A stretch of 64,000 bases of DNA from Chitinophagaceae bacterium (GTDB taxonomy: Bacteria > Bacteroidota > Bacteroidia > Chitinophagales > Chitinophagaceae): contig JAOAGO010000001.1 in the NCBI GenBank assembly GCA_026415715.1, forward strand, positions 1-64,000, read 5' to 3'. Positions 42,998 to 51,047 of the stretch are shown one piece after another (within the stretch, counting starts at the first letter, position 1; the number at the start of each line of letters is the position of its first letter). The position numbers and the translations under genes were made by a program. Under the pieces are notes generated by a model. That model ran no database searches, had not been told where the DNA came from, and saw nothing but the letters and a program-made list of their open reading frames with translations.

Positions 42998-44353
42998 TCA
43001 GTAAGTTCTGCCCACCGTGTCGCATGCGGCTTTGAGCAGGGAGTGGATGCCGGGGTCGTCTTGCCATTTTTCCCACATCATGATACCGGCAGCCTGGTCT
43101 TTGGCCAGTTTTGCTTTTCGCTTTACGGTGAAGGTGCCGTTGTAATAAATCATGTAGTTGGAAAATCCGCCGGCGCTTACCTGTGCGGAGTCGGACAGCG
43201 GGCTGCCGCCCTGCCCCAGGATAGCGCGATAGCTGAGAACGGTTCCGGACTGTGTGATGCCCGAGGGGCGTCCGTATGCTGGAATTCCCAGCACGCATTT
43301 AGAAGGCGGCATACCCCTGGTGTTAATCCAGTAATTCAGGCTTGTTTGCGCCAAAGAAAAAGGGCTGTGGTGCTGATGCGGCACCGTAGTGCTGAAGTCG
43401 TCGTAAGCCATGACGTTGAAAAAATCCACAAAGGGAAAGATTTCGTTTCGGATGGCATCGCGGATGCCACCGGCATATTTTCCGGCAGTGATGGCCGCCG
43501 AGAGGTAATATTTTCCGTCGCGATGGAGGGAGTCGGAAAGTTCTTTCATTAGAAGAGTAAAGGTGGCATCGGTGCCGTCGGTGGTGGTGGGAAATTCCCA
43601 GTCAATATCTACGCCATCGAGCTGAAAGCTGCGCACGGTATTCATGACTTCCTGAATGAAACGGGTACGGCCGGCGGCGGTGGAAGCCATATTGCGGAAA
43701 TGGGTTCTGCCGTCGGGATTACCATCGTTGATGCCGAGAAAGATTTTGGCGTTGTTGGCTCGGGCTTTGTCGCGAACGGCAGCCAGCGTTGCAGCCGGCG
43801 AGGCCGGAGCGGAAAGTCCGCCCGAACTGTTTACATTATAGAATGCATAAATGACACAGTTGGTCATGCGGAATTTAATGTCAGGCACATCGTTGAGGTT
43901 TCGGTACGAGGGAAAATAGCCTATCACGTAATAGCCAAAGGGTGGCGGCGGCTGAATAACGGCATACGTGAATGATGTAACACTGCCCGAACAGGAAGCC
44001 GCGCCGGCCGCATTTTTTGGCCTTACATACCAATAATATGTTACGGACTGTGTGGAAGGAGTAAGGGTATATGTGTACGTGGTGGCATTAACATCAGAAG
44101 CCACAAGCGATGCGGAAGTAGGGCTAGTGCCTATAAACACATCATAAGCGGTGGCATTGGCTACGGCCGACCAGCTGAGGGTAACGGTTGAGGATGACTG
44201 TGTAATAAACGAGCCGTTGGTCGGTGCATTGTTTGTCGCGCAGCCCGGCAGAGCGGGAGGGTTTGGCGGCGGAGAGGTATTGTTGCTCTTGCGGCAGCCG
44301 TAAAAGAAAATCAAAATGAGGATAAAGAGAAAAAGCAGTCTGATATTTTTCAT
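42998..44353 (-). CDS. Glycoside hydrolase family 18 lipoprotein (chitinase-like)
   Basis: The start at ATG 44353 gives a lipoprotein signal with Cys20 (MKNIRLLFLFILILIFFYGC). A Pro-rich linker leads to a fibronectin-III domain at about 43-130 (VTLSWSAVANATAYDVFIG, YYWYVRPKNAAG). The GH18 barrel follows from about 140: YYVIGYFPSY, and the catalytic DGVDIDWE at residues 246-253 with acid Glu253. NVMAYDDF and GIMMWEKWQDD complete the family pattern. Chitinases and endo-N-acetylglucosaminidases share this fold. The lipid anchor and single domain suggest a surface enzyme acting on chitin or glycans. The length is 451 residues. Confidence 0.92.
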   Translation of the reverse strand: MKNIRLLFLFILILIFFYGCRKSNNTSPPPNPPALPGCATNNAPTNGSFITQSSSTVTLSWSAVANATAYDVFIGTSPTSASLVASDVNATTYTYTLTPSTQSVTYYWYVRPKNAAGAASCSGSVTSFTYAVIQPPPPFGYYVIGYFPSYRNLNDVPDIKFRMTNCVIYAFYNVNSSGGLSAPASPAATLAAVRDKARANNAKIFLGINDGNPDGRTHFRNMASTAAGRTRFIQEVMNTVRSFQLDGVDIDWEFPTTTDGTDATFTLLMKELSDSLHRDGKYYLSAAITAGKYAGGIRDAIRNEIFPFVDFFNVMAYDDFSTTVPHQHHSPFSLAQTSLNYWINTRGMPPSKCVLGIPAYGRPSGITQSGTVLSYRAILGQGGSPLSDSAQVSAGGFSNYMIYYNGTFTVKRKAKLAKDQAAGIMMWEKWQDDPGIHSLLKAACDTVGRTY

Positions 44354-44697
44354 TGCAAAATGGTTTCGGTTTGTTCTGGTAAGTATTGTTTGCTGCAAAA
44401 GAAATTGATGTGGTTAAGATAGTGAATTTTATAAAAAAGCAACAGAAAAACAGTTTAGTATAAGATGCGGAAAGAAATGAAAAATCTGAATTGAATGCCG
44501 GAAGTAAAGCATTTAGCTGTATTATTGTTTTTCATTATATCGTAAGAGTTTGCCATGGCGCTAAATTGTTTTGTGTCAAAAATCTTTTCTTACCTTCACG
44601 CCGGATTGAACGATGGATAAACCTGATAAACAGATTTCATGCTTTCGTTTACATTAATTAATTATCAGCATTTTCATAAAAGATAAATTGTTTTACC
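44354..44697. other. Divergent intergenic region
   Basis: No gene is supported. A possible promoter for the peptidase gene is TTTG at 44570-44573 with TACCTTCA at 44591-44598, 17 bases apart and about 100 bases before ATG 44698. Otherwise nothing is seen. Confidence 0.4.
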
Positions 44698-46872
44698 ATG
44701 AAAAAGTATTTTCAGATTCTTTTTTTCGTTTTGATAATCAGCTTCAGGGCTGCGGCCGATGAAGGCATGTGGCTTCCTTTGCTGCTTGGCCAGCAGGTGT
44801 ACAGCGATATGGTAAAAAAGGGTTTAAAACTTACACCGCAGCAGCTTTACGATATCAACAAACCCTCGCTGAAAGATGCGATTGTTATTTTCGGTGGGGG
44901 GTGTACGGGAGAAATCGTGAGCCCGCAGGGATTGATTTTCACCAACCACCATTGCGGTTATGATGCGATAGCCTCAGCAAGTACCGTAGAAAAAAATTAT
45001 CTGAAAGACGGATTTTATGCACGCAACCGAAGTGAGGAAATACCGACCAATCTGTCTGTTCAGTTTTTACTGCGCATTGAAGACGTAACGCGGGAGGTGA
45101 TGGATTCGCTGAAAGATCTGAAAGGGGCAGAAAGAATCCGAAAGCAAAATGAAGTGCTGGCTGCCATCAACCGCCGGATGAGCGATGCTTCTAAAAGTAT
45201 TGAAACCAGAGTAAGCGCTTTGTTTAAGGGCAATCAGTTTCTGGCGTTTGTGTATCAGCGCTATTACGACGTGCGGCTGGTAGGTACGCCGCCGGAAAGC
45301 GTTGGAAAATTTGGCGGAGATACCGACAACTGGGAATGGCCGCGACATACCGGCGATTTTGCCATTTTTCGTGTATATACAAAACCCGACGGTAGTCCCG
45401 CCAAACGGGATGAACCCATAGAGGGTAACGTTCCGTTGAAACCGAAATGGTTTTTGCCGGTTTCGCTGAAGCCGTTAAAGGAAGGTGATTTTACCATGAT
45501 CTGGGGTTATCCCGGCAGCACCAATCGTTATGAAACCAGCATGGGAATAAAGCTGGCAACGGAAATCAATAATCCCACACTGGTGAAGTTAAGGGATATG
45601 CGACTGAAATATATGTTTGATGAGATGAAAAAAGATCCTGCGGTTCGCCTTAAGTTAGCCTCCGATTATGCCAGCGTAGCCAACTACTGGAAATTTTATG
45701 ACGGGGAAACCAAACAGTTGCTGAAATATGATGTGTACGGGCAGAAAAAAGCCTTTGAAGATAAGTTTATTGCCTGGGCTAAGGGAAAGCCGGAATATGA
45801 AAACCTTTTCAAAGACTGGGAAAAAATTTATGCCGCCTGGCGACCTTATGCCAAACACCGTGTGTATATCAACGAAGGAATTTTCGGCTCATCGCTGCTG
45901 TCGTTTGCCGCTTCGCTGATTTCGCTGGAAAGAGCACTGGTAAAACCCGGCGTTTCGCAGGCTGATGTGAAAAAAGAATTGGATGCCGCCGATAAACAGC
46001 GAGCCGATTTTCTGAAAGAAGCCCATTTGCCTTCTGACATGAATATTGTGGCTTCCGTGCTGAAAATGTATTATGAAGATGTGGACAATGAACAACACCC
46101 CATCGGATTTTATTCATCCATAAAAGATAAGTACGGTTCATTGCAGGATGAATCAACGTATAAAAAGTTTGCCACGGACCTGTTCAAAAATACGTTTTTG
46201 CTTGACGATGCGCGGTGGAATGATTTTCTGAAAAAGCCCGATGCCGTACAGTTGCAGTCAGACCCGGCATTTGCCACGGCCAGCGCCTTTTTTACTAACT
46301 ACAACAGCAAATATCAACCTCTGTTTCAACAGTTTTCGGCCAACAATACCGATTTGGGCCGCGTCTATCTGAAAGGTATTATGGAAATGGAACCGGCCAA
46401 AGCCAAAATGATGTATCCGGATGCTACATTCACAATGCGGGTTAGCTATGGAAGCGTAAAACCTTATCGCCCGCGGGATGCCGTTTTTTATGATTATGTA
46501 ACCACATCGCGTGGACTGCTGGAGAAATACAAACCCGGCGATTATGAATTTGACCTTCCGGAGCGACAGATTGAGTTGATAAGGAAAAAAGATTTCGGGC
46601 AATACATGGATCCCGTAAGAAAAGACTTAGTCATCGGATTTATTACCACCAACGATATTACGGGCGGAAATTCCGGCTCGCCGGTGCTGAACGGCAGGGG
46701 CGAACTGATCGGATTGGCTTTTGACGGCAACTACGAGGCGCTGAGTCATAAACTTTCTTTCGACAAAGACCTGAACCGAACCATTTGCGTGGATGTTCGG
46801 TATGTTCTTTGGTGCATTGATAAACTGGGCGGCGCTTCGCATATCATCCGCGAACTGAAAATTGTGAAATAA
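44698..46872 (+). CDS. S46 family dipeptidyl peptidase, DPP7 type
   Basis: The protein starts with a signal peptide (ending RAAA) and DEGMWLP, the classical S46 N-terminus that fixes the substrate amino group. The catalytic triad is His85 in NHHCGY, an Asp in HTGDF (about residue 220) and Ser659 in GGNSGSP. Eighteen residues after the Ser, in FDGN, is Gly677. In Porphyromonas the matching position is Gly in DPP7 and Arg in DPP11, so this enzyme should prefer neutral or hydrophobic residues at P1, not Asp/Glu. At 724 residues the length is normal. It releases dipeptides in the periplasm from extracellular peptides. A terminator follows at 46927-46951. Confidence 0.93.
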   Translation: MKKYFQILFFVLIISFRAAADEGMWLPLLLGQQVYSDMVKKGLKLTPQQLYDINKPSLKDAIVIFGGGCTGEIVSPQGLIFTNHHCGYDAIASASTVEKNYLKDGFYARNRSEEIPTNLSVQFLLRIEDVTREVMDSLKDLKGAERIRKQNEVLAAINRRMSDASKSIETRVSALFKGNQFLAFVYQRYYDVRLVGTPPESVGKFGGDTDNWEWPRHTGDFAIFRVYTKPDGSPAKRDEPIEGNVPLKPKWFLPVSLKPLKEGDFTMIWGYPGSTNRYETSMGIKLATEINNPTLVKLRDMRLKYMFDEMKKDPAVRLKLASDYASVANYWKFYDGETKQLLKYDVYGQKKAFEDKFIAWAKGKPEYENLFKDWEKIYAAWRPYAKHRVYINEGIFGSSLLSFAASLISLERALVKPGVSQADVKKELDAADKQRADFLKEAHLPSDMNIVASVLKMYYEDVDNEQHPIGFYSSIKDKYGSLQDESTYKKFATDLFKNTFLLDDARWNDFLKKPDAVQLQSDPAFATASAFFTNYNSKYQPLFQQFSANNTDLGRVYLKGIMEMEPAKAKMMYPDATFTMRVSYGSVKPYRPRDAVFYDYVTTSRGLLEKYKPGDYEFDLPERQIELIRKKDFGQYMDPVRKDLVIGFITTNDITGGNSGSPVLNGRGELIGLAFDGNYEALSHKLSFDKDLNRTICVDVRYVLWCIDKLGGASHIIRELKIVK

Positions 46873-46926
46873 CCGAAGTACTGCATACGGCAGCAGGATT
46901 TGTTCCGAAAGTACGAATGCTGAAGG

Positions 46927-46951
46927 TCTCCGGAAAAAACCGGAGATTTTT
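46927..46951 (+). terminator. Intrinsic terminator after the DPP7-type gene
   Basis: TCTCCGG (46927-46933) and CCGGAGA (46940-46946) form a perfect stem with an A6 loop and a following TTTTT run. Confidence 0.85.
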
Positions 46952-46998
46952 CATTATAGCGGAGCTGTTTGATAAACCGATAAGTTGAGTGTATTTTT

Positions 46999-47700
46999 AT
47001 GTTTCCGTTTCCGTGGCGTATCTTGCTGATAAAAGAGATTCCGTTGAGAATTTTTTTGATTTTCTGCCTGATGTTTCCTGTTGCGGCGGTGAGCCAGTAC
47101 ATTCCGTTCAGCGGCGCCACCGATGCGGGAGTTCAGTATAATTTTTCAAGGCAGCAACGTTTCGTAGTTTTAAACCACACACTGCAGGCGCAGTTGCATA
47201 TTAACCGGCGCGACGCCTTGTACGTGTGGCTGGCCTATACCACAACCGGCCGCTTTAAAAATAAACTGACGGCAAGTGCCCGAAGCGTTTCGCAGTCGCC
47301 GCAAAGCCTTCCATTTCAAAACAAGTCGTCCATGCAGTTCCGGCATTTTTCTATTGGCTGGAAAAGGTATCTGAAAGGTACATATGATGCAGAAAGGCTG
47401 ATTTCAGTGTATGCCCTGGCGGGTTTTGGAATTTTATTCGGTAATATAAAAAACCAACATATGCCGGCTGTAGATACTTCCCTTTATGCTGTGCCGGTAT
47501 TGTTTGGCCGTTCTCAGTTTACGCGACTTACCTATGATGCGGGAATGGGTGCGGAAACACCCCTTGGCACAGATGCCTTTTTATACGGCGAAATCAAATG
47601 CTGGCTGGTTGCCGACGGATATCCCAGTATGTATTTAGTAAATAACAACCGCACACCCCGGATGGGGATGCTCAATTTGGGAATACGAATTTTGTTTTGA
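46999..47700 (+). CDS. Probable small outer-membrane barrel protein
   Basis: The N-terminal stretch holds a hydrophobic signal (LRIFLIFCLMFPVAAVSQ) after a short positively charged leader; translation could also begin at an internal site. The 200 residues after it have alternating strands (VVLNHTLQAQLHIN, DALYVWLAYTTTG, ISVYALAGFGILFG, AFLYGEIKCWLVADG) and end in MGMLNLGIRILF, with a C-terminal Phe typical of outer-membrane barrels. No enzyme motif is seen. It stands between a terminator and an intergenic region, so it is probably a single-gene unit. Confidence 0.65.
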   Translation: MFPFPWRILLIKEIPLRIFLIFCLMFPVAAVSQYIPFSGATDAGVQYNFSRQQRFVVLNHTLQAQLHINRRDALYVWLAYTTTGRFKNKLTASARSVSQSPQSLPFQNKSSMQFRHFSIGWKRYLKGTYDAERLISVYALAGFGILFGNIKNQHMPAVDTSLYAVPVLFGRSQFTRLTYDAGMGAETPLGTDAFLYGEIKCWLVADGYPSMYLVNNNRTPRMGMLNLGIRILF

Positions 47701-48036
47701 AGAGGATTTTGGCAAGTCAAATAATCGTTTACATGGCTCACCCCAAAATCATATAGCGATTCGACTTTCGGTTTTATTTGCTATACAGATGGAAATAGCT
47801 TAAGGAAAAGGGAAAACTAAGAATTATTAATCAGTGAAAAAAATAAAAATTGGTTTGAAGGTTTATTTGATAATATCAAAGAATCAGAATGGCTTTTAAA
47901 CTCTAAAATCTGAAACTGAAATAAAAAAATCCGGGTTTAAAAAAAATTAAAGAAATTTAGTAACATTTTAGATACTCAAGCATAACTTTTATAAAATTAC
48001 TTATTAGTTGTACCTTCACTAGATAAAATTTAGACT
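47701..48036. other. AT-rich intergenic region with one arm of a direct repeat
   Basis: No gene is seen. The segment 47888-47938 is repeated in diverged form at 49170-49218. A TACCTTCA element at 48011-48018 could be a variant -7 box for the next gene. Confidence 0.45.
47888..47938 (+). repeat. Direct repeat, left copy
   Basis: It shares AATGGCnTTTAAACTC, AAATCTGAAACTGAA-like words and AATCCGGnTTT with 49170-49218 in the same order. The two copies enclose the C1q-like gene and are about 1.3 kb apart. Confidence 0.55.
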
Positions 48037-48597
48037 ATGAAACAAATGATTCTGTTGTTTTTGTTAAGCTTACAGCTTAAAGGATTATCTCAGAGAGACC
48101 CTTTAATTTTAAAGAATCGAAAACTTAATATTCCCAATGAATTAGCTTCCGGTAATATTGGCTTTTCTGCATTTCATAGTAATTACAATGATAAACGGGA
48201 GTTTGAATCCCTTCAATCAATAACTGCAGTATTTTCCAAAGAAATTTACGATTCTTCGGGGAACTATAAAGACTCTGTTTTTACGGTACCTATTGATGGA
48301 TTTTATCATTTTGACGCATTGGTTATTGTAGAAACGATAGGGTACAGTGGTCAGTTTGCAGATTTTAAGGCATCCATTTCAATCGCAAGTAAGAAGAATG
48401 AGTCCATTAAAGAGTGCGCTTCTTTCTCAGGCAATCCCCGAAACGTAAAGCTTGATGTATATAGAACAGAAATCCAAATGTTTTGCAACCTATATTTAAA
48501 TAGAGGGGATAAGGTTCGGGTAAGAATTACTGGCGATGGTTTTGCAGGAAAAGCTGTGTATAATGGTGGCACTTTCAGTGGCTATAAAATTTTTTAA
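48037..48597 (+). CDS. Secreted C1q-like domain protein
   Basis: A signal peptide (MKQMILLFLLSLQLKGLSQ) is followed by a jelly-roll domain with C1q/TNF-like landmarks: IGFSAFHSNYN at the start, FTVPIDGFYHFDALVIV in the middle, LYLNRGDKVRVRIT and the closing GGTFSGYKIF. In C1q domains the same places read FxVPxxGxYxF, LxxGDxVxV and FSGFLLF. C1q folds usually form trimers and bind ligands on cell surfaces. At 186 residues it is a single domain. The gene is richer in A and T than its neighbours and lies between two copies of a direct repeat, which hints at later insertion. Confidence 0.7.
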   Translation: MKQMILLFLLSLQLKGLSQRDPLILKNRKLNIPNELASGNIGFSAFHSNYNDKREFESLQSITAVFSKEIYDSSGNYKDSVFTVPIDGFYHFDALVIVETIGYSGQFADFKASISIASKKNESIKECASFSGNPRNVKLDVYRTEIQMFCNLYLNRGDKVRVRITGDGFAGKAVYNGGTFSGYKIF

Positions 48598-48813
48598 AAA
48601 CTATCTGTACAAGTAAAGATATAAATCGAAACATTATAAGTTGTCCGTCATTATTTCAGCAAAAATTCTTGTTTCATATTTAACCTTCATTCATTAAAAC
48701 CGGGTTTGCTTTTTTAGTTAACCTTTGAATTCTCAGGATTACAATAATTTAACTTCCTTTTTACTACGTAATGAACCCTGCATAAAAGCTGTTCCACAAG
48801 TCAAATGTTTAAT

Positions 48814-48837
48814 GCATTCCTCTGTAAAGAGGGATGC
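48814..48837 (+). other. Strong intergenic hairpin with GTAA tetraloop
   Basis: GCATTCCTCT (48814-48823) and AGAGGGATGC (48828-48837) pair over ten positions with one G-T pair. Its 3' foot overlaps the 5' arm of a second pairing, GCGGCC (48836-48841) with GGCCGC (48883-48888). The arrangement could belong to a structured RNA. Confidence 0.45.
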
Positions 48838-49169
48838 GGCCGTTGAAAATTCTGTTTGAAAATTCGGTATTCGCAAAAAAAAGGCCGCGATGGTCTTTCC
48901 GGAAAGCTGATGCTGGATTTTTTGACATCAGGTATTTTGTATCTCAAACTTTTATAAGGTCTAGCGGCCATCCAGACGATGAATGCTTAAAATCTGACAG
49001 GTTCGTGCCCTTAGCCCCTTTAACTAATCGCAGAATCATGATGACATTCAACTCTTTTAATGGCTATACAGTTGAGGGTTTATAGATGACAAAAAAGCGA
49101 GAAATAACTGAATCATCGGCGCTAAAATGAAGAAATTCGTTTGATGGTTTATTTTCATCATACAATTAA

Positions 49170-49218
49170 AATGGCCTTTAAACTCCCAAATCTGAAACTG
49201 AACTCAGAATCCGGATTT
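49170..49218 (+). repeat. Direct repeat, right copy
   Basis: This is the diverged second copy of 47888-47938. Confidence 0.55.
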
Positions 49219-49272
49219 CATTTCCCTCTGTTTGATTGGTAATTATTCCGGTTCCCGCTTTCTGACTCATCA

Positions 49273-50265
49273 TCAATACGCCCATTTTACCAAGGTAGCG
49301 CCCCAGGTGAAACCTCCGCCAAAAGCGGCCAGCACAATCAGGTCGCCTTTGTTCAGTTCATGACGCCATTCCCATAAACACAGGGGAATAGTACCGGCGG
49401 TAGTATTTCCGTATTTCTGGATGTTGATCATCACTTTTTCTCTGGGCAGTCCGATGCGGGAGGCGGTGGCATCAATAATGCGCAGGTTGGCCTGGTGAGG
49501 CACCAGCCATGCAATATCGTCTCCGGTTAGTTTGTTGCGTTCCAGCAGTTCGGCGCTTACATCAGCCATTCCTTTCACGGCAAATTTGAATACAGTCTGG
49601 CCCTCCTGATATACATAATGTTCTTTGGCCAGCACGGTTTCCATACTGGCCGGCCTTTTGGATCCTCCGGCTTTCATGTGCAGATATTGACATCCGCTGC
49701 CGTCGCTTTTCAGGATGCTGTCCAGCACACCGTAACCCTCGTGATTTGGTTCAAGAAGTACGGCGCCGGCGCCGTCGCCAAAAATGATACAGGTGGTACG
49801 GTCGCTGTAATCTATGATGGAGCTCATTTTATCGGCTCCGCAAACCACTACTTTTTTATATCTACCCGATTCTACCAGCGATGCGCCAACCGTAAGCGCA
49901 TACAAAAAGCCGGAACAGGCAGCTGAGAGGTCAAAACCCCAGGCATGTTTTGCCCCGATTTTGTCGCACACGATATTTGCAGTGGAAGGAAAAATATAAT
50001 CGGGAGTAATGGTGCCCACAATAAGGCAATCAATTTCTTCGGGATGAATTCCTCTTTTTTCGCAAATTTGTTTTACGGCCGGCACAACCAAATCCGAAGT
50101 AGCCAGTCCCTCTCCTTTTAAAATTCTTCTTTCTTCTATTCCGGTACGGGTACGTATCCATTCATCGGTAGTATCTACCATCTTTTCCAAATCAAAGTTT
50201 GTCAGTTTGTCATCCGGCACATAACCTCCTACGGCGGTTATGGCGGCAGTCAGTTTTTTAGGCAT
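49273..50265 (-). CDS. fabH: 3-oxoacyl-ACP synthase III (FabH)
   Basis: FabH joins acetyl-CoA (or branched acyl-CoA) with malonyl-ACP to start fatty acid synthesis. The Cys-His-Asn triad is visible: Cys in SAACSGF, His in VPHQANLRI and Asn in YGNTTAGT. The start reads [18 protein letters not shown] and [10 protein letters not shown], as usual. At 330 residues the length is normal. An exact -7 element (TAACTTTG, minus 50298-50291) lies about 25 bases before the ATG. It is divergent from ruvA. The usual plsX or rpmF partner is not next to it. Confidence 0.95.
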   Translation of the reverse strand: MPKKLTAAITAVGGYVPDDKLTNFDLEKMVDTTDEWIRTRTGIEERRILKGEGLATSDLVVPAVKQICEKRGIHPEEIDCLIVGTITPDYIFPSTANIVCDKIGAKHAWGFDLSAACSGFLYALTVGASLVESGRYKKVVVCGADKMSSIIDYSDRTTCIIFGDGAGAVLLEPNHEGYGVLDSILKSDGSGCQYLHMKAGGSKRPASMETVLAKEHYVYQEGQTVFKFAVKGMADVSAELLERNKLTGDDIAWLVPHQANLRIIDATASRIGLPREKVMINIQKYGNTTAGTIPLCLWEWRHELNKGDLIVLAAFGGGFTWGATLVKWAY

Positions 50266-50290
50266 GCTTTCACTGAATTTTTGATGCGTT

Positions 50291-50298
50291 CAAAGTTA
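50291..50298 (-). promoter_or_regulatory. -7 promoter element of fabH
   Basis: TAACTTTG on the minus strand matches TAnnTTTG, 25 bases from ATG 50265. Confidence 0.55.
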
Positions 50299-50426
50299 AG
50301 GGTGGAGGGCCAAATCCGCAGAAAAACAATACATTGAATTTCATTAAAGGAAATGTATAATAACCGCAGCTTATTTTTTCAACGATTGTCTGATATTCGG
50401 TTCAGAGTTAATTATTTTGCAATATC

Positions 50427-51008
50427 ATGATTGCTTTTTTAAAAGGACAATTCGTTTACAAAAGTCCGGCAGTGGCTTATATGGATGTACAAGGCGTGGG
50501 GTATGAAGTCAATATCAGCCTGAATACCTATTCACAGATTCAGCATCTGAATGAGGGGTTGCTGCATACGGTATTGATAGTGAGGGAAGATGCAAGATTA
50601 TTATATGGTTTTTTTGAACCGGCCGAAAAAGAGATGTTTTTGCACTTGATCAGCGTTTCCGGAGTAGGCCCTTCTACAGCACGTATCATCCTTTCTTATC
50701 TCAAACCTTCCGAGCTGGCACGGGCCGTTATTCAGGGCGATAACAGGACCCTGGAAGCGGTAAAAGGCGTTGGTAAAAAAACCGCTGAAAGAATTGTCAT
50801 GGAGTTAAAAGACAAAATGGCAAAATCGGATATGGATGTAAATATTTTGCCTGTGAAAAACAATACTTTGCGTAATGATGCGTTAAATGCTTTGACGGCT
50901 CTTGGAATTCAAAGACAGGCAGCCGGACAAGCCGTTGATAAGGTTATTCGTGAAAACCCGGAAATCAGTGTGGAAGATTTGATAAAAGCCGCTCTCCGTT
51001 CCCTTTGA
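50427..51008 (+). CDS. ruvA: Holliday junction branch migration protein RuvA
   Basis: RuvA binds the four-way junction and loads the RuvB motor. The N-terminal OB domain (GQFVYKSPAVAYMDVQGVGYEVN) is followed by helix-hairpin-helix motifs (ISVSGVGPSTARIILS and VKGVGKKTAERIVMELKDK) and the C-terminal RuvB-binding domain (DALNALTALGIQRQAAGQAV). At 193 residues the length is normal. A near-consensus -7 element (TTATTTTG, 50412-50419) ends just before the ATG. sprA starts 39 bases after it; ruvA-sprA is a known gene order in Bacteroidota. Confidence 0.95.
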   Translation: MIAFLKGQFVYKSPAVAYMDVQGVGYEVNISLNTYSQIQHLNEGLLHTVLIVREDARLLYGFFEPAEKEMFLHLISVSGVGPSTARIILSYLKPSELARAVIQGDNRTLEAVKGVGKKTAERIVMELKDKMAKSDMDVNILPVKNNTLRNDALNALTALGIQRQAAGQAVDKVIRENPEISVEDLIKAALRSL

Positions 51009-51047
51009 AACCCTTTTTTAACTGAAAACTAACGTAGGAGAAAGACA

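Larger units (their letters stand above)
48598..49272. other. Long intergenic region with structured elements
   Basis: No convincing gene is present; an 83-codon open frame (48834-49085) lacks protein-like features. The region holds a strong hairpin with GTAA loop (48814-48837), a longer-range GCGGCC/GGCCGC pair (48836-48841 with 48883-48888), a direct repeat TTGAAAATTC twice (48843-48852, 48856-48865) and the right copy of the flanking repeat (49170-49218). Confidence 0.5.

Noticed and set aside
42843-43298. 151-codon minus-strand frame overlapping the end of the GH18 gene
   Set aside because: It overlaps the well-supported GH18 frame (with its DGVDIDWE motif) in another frame and is Arg/Ser-rich shadow sequence.
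48834-49085. 83-codon open frame in the intergenic region before fabH
   Set aside because: No protein-like pattern, no promoter or binding site, and it crosses the hairpin-related repeats.
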